Of a stretch of 64,000 nucleotides of DNA, positions 53,001 through 62,000 are shown in pieces. Position numbers and translations under genes: made by a program. Numbering within the stretch: position 1 is the first letter of the stretch; each line of letters begins with the position of its first letter. Where the stretch lies: assembly GCF_015706575.1 (NCBI RefSeq), contig NW_024037072.1, positions 4,283,001-4,347,000 on the forward strand, given 5' to 3'. The notes under the pieces are model-generated. The model saw nothing but the letters and a program-made list of their open reading frames with translations. It had not been told where the DNA came from and ran no database searches. The DNA is from Patiria miniata (lineage: Eukaryota; Echinodermata; Asteroidea; Valvatida; Asterinidae).

Positions 53001-56000
53001 CATTACTGAAATTGCTCAATCCGTTCAAAGAATATCACCATTAAACACAATGACCCTAAAACCTCTTTCGTCCAAAAATGTGACTCAAGAACTGTCGTCA
53101 CAATTTTCTTCAAGCATCACAAGCGATAAAACTTCAGTTTAAAGGCTAAACATGTTCTACAAAGTCCTTTTAACCCTTACCCTACTAGACCCTCCAACGC
53201 ATGCCAATATGTTCCTCAAGAAAATCTCCTATGTTTTTTGCATGGCCCTCCAATATCTGCCATGTCATTTCAAGGGTAACTGGACAGGCACTCCAATACA
53301 TGCCACAGAGAACAATGAGAGTCCTCTGATAACAATCAAGTGCCCCCAGCTGGTCAGTATCAGGCACCCTCCAGGGCCTCCAACTCCTGCCAATTGGAGC
53401 CTTCACTGCTACATCAAAGTATCCTCCAATAAACTGCAGCTGGAGGGCATTGGCATAACCAACTGACATGCAGTAAACTACCCTCAGAGAGTAAGGGTTA
53501 ATTAAAGGCCCATCTTTTAATAAAAGGGGATTGTATAAATCATAATGTTTACGTAGGGTTGTTAATAAATATATTGTGTACTACAGTTGTTGACAGTTGT
53601 CGAAACAAGTATTGTGTGTCATTTTCTTTGTTGTTCCAAACAGTCAGAACACACAATAAAGTGGGGTTTTTTGAACGAAAGAGGATTTAGGGTCATTGTG
53701 TTTAAATGGTGATATTCTTTGAAAGGATTGAGCAATTTCAGTAATTTTTTCATCTAAAAGTAGCTAATGAAATTGGTTTTCCCGTCATTATTTTATTTTT
53801 GATGCTACATATTTTTAAAATATGAAAAGATATTTTTGGGGGTTTGGGTTCCGCTTTTTTGACTCGCCCTGTAGTACAAATGATAAAAGTTATGGGATAA
53901 AAGTCCAAAAAATATCAGAATAACTTTTTTGTTATTATTAAGACCTGTGCTAAAAATAAGGGGAAAAAGATATCCAAAAGCAATGCACACAATTGCAGTT
54001 TAAATTTAAAAAGGTGTTTATATGGAAAGTCAAAGTCTATGTCATTTACAACTTGAGAATGTTTTCTTTCCCTGTTATAAAATATAGTAGAGGGTGAAGA
54101 AAAAATCATAGATGAGATGAATATTACTTCATAGGGCTATACATCTGACTTGGTCAAATTGGAAATTCAAAATCGAGCATTTATGTGATCGGTAGTGTGA
54201 ACAATTGAGTAATTCTAGAAATATTGGACTACTTTAAATGGTCATAGAAAGCACTAGGCTGGCACTTACGTCAGTGGAGTCGATCAAGTGGCTTTTTTAA
54301 ATGCTGAGCAGATAATACATGTGAGGATAGGAACAGGGAACTATAGACCCGGGATTAAAATTGAGTGAATGGAAACCAAGCTGAAATCGTTCCTCTCTTG
54401 GCAAAACAAAATTTAAACAATAAAAAAATTACAAGAACTTAAAAAAATCATTGCTTCTTGAGGTAATCAGAGGAATAAATGTAGGGGCAAAAGATGGTCT
54501 TGAGCGTGACTTCTGTCCCTTTCATTATATATGTATTTTTTAAAATTTGGATGAGAATGGGAATTGTTTCAATTGTGCATATCTGCAGAAAAACGGCTGC
54601 TCCTGCAATTGCACACATGGGCGTCGCGAGGGGGGGCGAAGCCATATTGCTGTTAATTTGATGGGGGGGGGGGGGGTAGGGCAAATGCTCCCCTGCTCAC
54701 ACTCGGGAAAAATGATAAATTGAGAATATAATGAAAAACGAATTTTGGGGAAATATTTGCTTCCCCCCCCCCCCTGGAAAAATCCTGGCGACGCCCATGA
54801 TTGCACAGCCTCACTTTAGTCCACAATTTGTGCTGACACATACACACCTCTTGTACATGGGCACTATAGTATGGTACTGATTAATTTAGAAATAATTTCT
54901 CAACAAAGTCAGGTTCCATGCAAAAAAAGGGCGGAGAACCTGTCTTAATTAAAAAGGACCTGGTGGCATTTTACTCTTTCTTCAATCAGCTATTTTAGCT
55001 TCTGTTTGTGTTGGCCTGTGGTATTGTAGTCCAGTGTATGCTTTGGGCATTATTTCAGCATTAGAATAAACATGTTCAGCTAACCAGCCTGTCCCTCATT
55101 CAGTAATACAAACAGATCAAGTACCGTTAACACAAAACAACCAAAATGTCATGTTTTGACAGATGCTCCTGAATCCAAGATTTTGTTCAGTATGGACAGG
55201 GAAAAAGTCAACAAATTGTGATGTACAATATTCGTGCACAAAGTTTCTAAAATCCAATTATGTTAAAGGTTTCTTTTCCACATGAATGCAGAAAATCCTT
55301 TCAGAAAAATGAACATACCGGTAATTTCATCGCGATTGATTTGAAGCGATACTCTTTGTGTTACTTTCTGTGCGCCAAGGTCGTTAAAGCCGTGTCAATT
55401 TACCCATCCGCGGGTGATGGAAGCCTTTACTCTGGCCTCGCCGTTTCCGTTACACCTGGAAGCCCGCTTTTTACCAAACCAGCTCAGAGTCTACTGGGCC
55501 ATTAGGAGTTGAGAGTCTTCCCACAGCCACGACCGTGCTTTACTTTCTTTTTACACTGAAGGCTGGGCTGTGCCCGTTAGAGACATTAAAATAAACAATT
55601 TCCGTTCAGTGAAAGCAACGAAGCTCGGTGCGTCTATTTTTAGACTGCAAGTGAAACTCATCAAAGGCTTTGGAATCGGGAGATGGGGTGGGGGGGGGGG
55701 GGAGGTAGTGGTTGTTAGAACCGTGATAATTAATCAGCGTTTTATTTATAGAACATGTTTTTTTGGTGTTTATGTAACTGTACACTGTCGCTCAGTGGAA
55801 ATAGAAATTACTTGAAAGAAATTCAACGAGAAGTCCTAATCATGTGATCGGTATCTATTCCATTTCCCATGGCCACTCTGTCCTCTGAATATCCAATCTT
55901 AGGTCCTTTTTCCCAAAATCCAAATATAACAATTTTGCCTAGTCCTTTACTAATAGGGCCATCTTTGTGTCCTCTCTGCAGCCATAGAAATCACTGACTG

Positions 56001-59000
56001 ACATACCGACTTACTGTCACTTGTGAGCCAGGCAGTGGCATAGCCAGGATTTTTCGGGGGGGGGGGGGGGGGGGGAACGGGGACCACCAGCATGTCCTGA
56101 GGGGTAGAGAGTACCAAAGTGTGACGTCATTTTGAACCAGGAAGTGTAGTGTAAACGAATGGAGTACGCGCGTGTTGATGTACGGTCTGAATCACACGCT
56201 AATGTCTTTTTTATACACACATAAAAATTGTGCGTGTGATGTATTCACTTCGGTACTCTATATTCCTCTTCCGTTAAAATACTCTCTCAAAAAGACACTT
56301 CCTTGGCAAGTGGCAAATTTCAGATATTTTGTCAGATATTTTTGGGGGGAGCACTGGGAATTTGCGGGGGGGGGGGGGGGGGGTCACGTGCCCCCCGGGA
56401 TATGGGGGGGGGGGAGCATGTGCCCCCCAGGATATGCCACTGGAGCTGGGCAGTACAATCATATTGGATTATAATCCCATAACACTAACGAATGGGCAAG
56501 ACTGGGCCCGCATTGCCTTGACCAGATGCATGCCTTTATGAATCAATTGAATAGAATTTTGTGCACTCTTGATTTGGACCACCAACTTAACTAGAATTAG
56601 CTGCTTTATTTTTTTCTTTTAGAGAAACTGAATTTGTGGCGTGGGTGTATGTGTTTCTTCTTCTCGTCTGTGTTTTTCCATCAGATGTCATCATTATACA
56701 TGTATTTGAATAAACCAGCTTGCACAGGTGCGGAATTGTGCCTCCAATGTGACACAAATGGCACCTGCCCATTGTGGGGCATTTCCTGTCCGTTGATGTG
56801 ACTTCACTGACGCTAGATATCGATTCAGGGCTAGGATCGCATCAACTGAGGAAGTTGAGCAATTGGGTCTCGGACCAAAAGCAGGTGGCAGAGTTAAGGT
56901 CAGGGGTCGGGGGCCTTTTGTTGCTTTGGTTCTGAGGTCCCGTAATGCATTCATTACTGTAGGTGTATATATCGTCAGTCAACATTTGCAAAAAGGAACA
57001 TTTTACTTCCCTCAAAAATAAAATATCTACTCAGTGTTCTTTTTTTTACTGTCCACTTATTTCTCCAGTTTAAATGTGCATTTGTTTTTAGTCTGCCTAG
57101 ACATTTCATTGTTGTCATGTCCTTTCTAATTTTTGTTTCATTCTTGTACTGTTTTGTGCTCGATACTTCTTCAGTCCACGATAATTTTTGCACGAAACAC
57201 TGCAGTTCCTTGCTAATCCAAGTGATACACTATCTGTTTTGCGGAATATTGGAAAGCAAAGCCATGAAATTAGGTTCCGGACTTCGCGAGTCTGAAAAGT
57301 CACGCAAAATGGCACGAACGGAGAGAATGGATGAATGGAGAAAATGTCTCTATAAATTCAATCCAATTTCCAAGTCCCTCATCCCATTGAAAACATAGCA
57401 GGCTTACAATTGCGTTTCCTGTGCTATTTTTGAGTTCTATCTCCCAAAATAGATTCCTAAATTGCTATTTTTCTAGTAAATACTGTTATTCACTTTTGAA
57501 TGAGACATAGACCACAAAACAAAAAAGATTGGCTAATGTATATTTATTGAATTATTACTTTATAAACTTTGAATTACATGTACTAGCTGCCAGTCAATAT
57601 GTCTGTTCTCACTGGGTAGGTTGGGTGCCACCCCACAATCAGTATTGATAATGTATGGCACCGGGAGCCAGTCTGCTAAACAGAACTATTTGAGAGGGTT
57701 ACAGACGTCCAAAACAAAAAAGGAAAACAGGAGCTTTCTAAATTGGAATAAAACGGACAAGCTAGAAATGTATTAATAGAAAACAATTTGAATTTGTTGA
57801 AGATCATGTTGAACACCACAAAAGTCATCCATTCCATGCCACCACAGGGAGCAAGAGATGATCCACATTGCATATGTGCAAAGTAGAAACGGGCCATGCA
57901 ATGTCAATGCTTTAATGCAGTCCTTGCAAATGCACCTTTGTGTCCCATTTAACCTTATTTTCAATTTTTGTTTTGCTTTTTTTCAAGGAGATTTGGGCCT
58001 TTTTTTGTTTATGCTTATGATTTTCATATTCCTTAGCAAAACTGTGATGTTATCCCGGGCCGCGAAGTTGCTAGAATTTGGAATATTTCGCTGTCGTAAA
58101 CTGTTGATACGTTGTTGTGTCAGTGCATCGCAGTAAGCCAACGAGCAAACCTCGCTCACAAATGTTTTCAATGAGCATCTTTTGGGTTCACAATTTGAAT
58201 AGAAAACCCTAAACTGAACAGTGTCTTCCTGAAATGACATCACAGCAACAGCGCCCTCAGTTGTCCGGAAAAGCATGGACAATTTGAAATGTTTAAAGAT
58301 GTGTAGTTTTCAATAAAATTAACCAAAAAGGGATGTCAAATTGTTTTAAGAGGAGTAGAAAGTTGCAGAAAATGTGTTCCTAAGAAAAATTCATCGCACG
58401 GCCCCTTTAAACACATGTCACGGTGCACATGACAATATGCCACATGTACTTGAAATTTTTTTATTTTTTGGGGGTGTTTTTTGGTGTTTTTTTCTTGGTT
58501 TAGCAGTGTTTCTGTATAAATACAGTCATCTAAAAATACCCCTTTAATCCTTGGTCTCTCTCCCTCGCAGGGAATAAGCCTGCCTTTTCCCTGATTTGAT
58601 TTCACGAATAAATGAATTTGTTTTGAGAGAAACTTCTCCCTGTGAGAATAAAGATCCTTTCTCTGTAAAGTTACTTATTAATTTTTTTTTTTAATCTAAG
58701 GAGATTGAGCATTTTGGAATCAAATCTAAATATATTTGGATGTATGGTGTGTTTACTTGTCCATACTTGCCAAAAGAAGGTTATATTTTGGCATGTTTAT
58801 GCCAATTTTTGAGACGTATCAAATAATATACTGAAATTGTGGATATTGGAATGTGTATTGAGACTGTATTATTTCTGTACTGTAAGGCCAATGAGACAAA
58901 ACACTTTTTATTTATCATCAGATGAGCCATTAACTGTAAATATTTCCAAAAATACAAAATTGCAAATGATAACTTCATATCAGCACTATTTTTTTCACTG

Positions 59001-62000
59001 GCAATTTTTCACGTTGTAATTTTTCCTGGCAATTAAGTATTGACCCCCCCCCCTCCCCCGTCTGTTGAGAGTTTTTCTAATTGACGTTTGAAATCACATT
59101 CATTGGGACGAGAGGTCACTGCTCACTCGAAGAGTGCAAAATCAGTCAATAACAGAGCACTCTAGAAACGATGTGAACCAATTTCACAAACACCGCTATT
59201 CAGACTCGGACTCCTGGCAGTAAACAAGCGTTGGGTATATGAGCCAAGTAAGGGATGTGTTGGGATGTTCAAGTTCCCTCATGTGAATGGTGCTTCTGTT
59301 GAAAAGAAAGCAAAGTCAGTAGTGGATCTAAGGGGGGGGGGGTTGTTTGCGTTCAGTCGCTGATTTATGTTATGATACTAGTAAAATGAGGCCAAAAATA
59401 ATACATGGAGTGGTCAAATTCCTAAATTGATTCTCAAATTGCATTATAATACAAGAGAAAGCAATACATTTCAAAATGTTCTGGGGGGGAGGGGGGGGGG
59501 GAGGGAGGGGGGGGGGAGATGTCCCCCCAAGCAGGACACACCTTTGACATGCCTTCAAAACAATGGAACTCGGTGAAGCATGACCAGACGTATGCATCTA
59601 AGATATTAATGGAAAGTTTACTGCCGGTAGTTTTTGATCAAACCATAATTGTGGTCATAGTTTGTTCATATTACCCCTTTGTTTGTGGGTTAGCATATTG
59701 TGGGACAGCCTGTAAATGTACACACACGTTTGTTTATGGTGTAAATCGAGGATCTTCTTTTGTTCCTCTTCCCTTTTCCTTTGTTTGTACACTAACTTTT
59801 TTGCAACAGCTCTCATTGTATTTGTACACGTTTTCTAATCAAGGTCGTCCTCGATTTGGTTCCTGTCCTCGATTCATCGATGATGTTGCACGTGTGTGTC
59901 CTCGATTTACACCATTCACAAACGCACGTACCTGTATGTTTTCTTCAATGTGACTTGTTCATCGGTCGATTTTTGCTAAGCTCATCATTGTTTAATGCAA
60001 TGATTTCTGAATTGAAGCTTTATGAAACCAGGCCAATGAGCAAGAATTGTATAACATCATGGCATGTAAAGGCAGGAAGAGTTTGCCAATAATAAAGCAC
60101 TCGACTCAGAAAGGCCATACATTTGGTGGCCACTATCGATGTCCCTCATTTACATTAATCACAGATTTCCCAAGTCACAGATTTCCCAAGTTAAGGTTCA
60201 GCATTCAGAGTCTGTCATTTCTTATCCCAGTCATTTTAATGTTGAAATCCTAAATAACTTCCTACATTTTATTAAGGAAAAATGTTTTTGACATACTAAG
60301 TAGAAAGGGGTCATTTGGAGGAAAAAAAGGTTTTTGCTCTAAACTGCTCTTCCTCTTAAACTTTTTGAGTAATCTGAGGAAGTAAACAGAAAAGAAAATT
60401 CACTATAGGAATCAGAAACTCTGCCTGGTTGGCCGGACACAAGAAGAAAATATTTAAAGAATGGTACAGGTTTATTTCAAACTCAAAGACTTAAACATTA
60501 CGAAATGTTCATGTGTGTTTTAATAATAAACAAAGGGTAATTTTCATCTTGCATGTGACTTTAAGTAAAAAAAAAAGGTGTTGCCAATTTATTTCAAACT
60601 TCAAAATGTATTTATGCAACATTTGCATAAAAATAGGGCACATTGTAGCCCAAGTAGAAGGATGCCCAACATGTGGTGTCGCCTTTCGTTTAAGGTGGAT
60701 GCAATGCTCGGCATTAATCTATATTCACAGATACCTGAGACAGTTTACTCATTTCTGTTGGTCCAGAGCCCAACACATGGGTGGTTTTCAACCACCATTA
60801 AAACACCGCTGCTTTCTGCGCCAAATCGTGCAGTACGCGCCTTGAGTGCGCCAGTTTCCAAATAAGGAGATTTTTAGCATTACCCACAAGAGGCAAATGC
60901 CATAGATATGGCAGGAGTGGTGTTTCACAAAACGTGAAGTAAAATTGTTGAACAAAATCGTTGGAAATCTGTGCATTTTGGACTTGTTTTGACTTTTTGA
61001 CTGAATGGTATTTATGAATGGGAATAAATATGCTAGGTCGGTATTAAACCAACTAGGGACCTGGTTGCCGATAAAGATCCTCGCCTTCGTCTCAGGCCAT
61101 GATCTACTTCTGGGCCTCTATCCGGTTTTAAATGTACTTGTTAAAAACTGGCCAAGCACATATTTATTCCCTTATTGTAACTTCCTCATCGAATGAAGAT
61201 ATTCGTAGAATTTTTTGTTGTTTGTTGTTGAAAAATAATATTTACTTGAAATTTTTATTGTGAATTGCAGTTAAACTGTGTTCATATGGGAATGAAATAT
61301 TAAAACTACTGTTTTTTTGTTGAATCACTCTTCCATGGGCATAACTTATGGAGCTGCTTAAAGAAAGGATGTCCTTAAACAAGTTACTGGCCAAAGTGCG
61401 ATGCAATGATACCATTTGTGACTGCTTGTCAACTGATTCCCGTGTAACACTTGGATTTTTTTATAAGCAGTATGTTTTGCTTAGCTGCTCCATGAATTGG
61501 GCCCAGATTTCTTTTTTATCACTGTAAACGATCCACAGCGTTTATGTTTTGTTAACCTTCAACCTTTTTTCCAGCTAAGAAATGGTTTCAAGTTTGTTGT
61601 GTATTCCGTCTGTCCACAGACACTGATGCCACTCAGACTGATGCCCAGTCAAGCCTGAATCAGCTCCGAGATTTACCCGAGTACCGCATCAAGACAGACT
61701 CCCACACCAGCAGCCGGACCAGCGGCAGCACCGCCTCCAGCAAGTCTCGCCGCAAGAAGCTTGCCGCCAGGGAGCACAAGTCCAGCAAGGAATATGCCCG
61801 CATTGGCAAGGTTGGTTCATTGGCATCCAAGACCTCCTCCGTGCTAGGAGGGGAGCTTCCGGTAGGAGGGCTCCTGGATCTCTCCCAAGAGCTGGAGTCC
61901 GAGTTTGAGAGGATCAAACGGAAGACCCTGTCACCTGATGAGGATAGTCAAGCTAGCCAGGGGGAGGAGAAAGAGGCCCTGAAGTCACCCTGGGAGAGGA

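Larger units (their letters stand above)
49807..61619 (+). other. Intron 20 (11.8 kb)
   Basis: No exon was found between the second UIM and the terminal exon. It contains an E-family MITE, a nested mariner/piggyBac-type pair, two hAT MITEs, an A-family MITE, an F-family element and G-rich remnants. Unassigned: 49810-50640, 50950-51590, 51975-52865, 53875-54600, 54810-55240, 56450-57880, 58410-59310 and 59930-61610. Confidence 0.55.
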
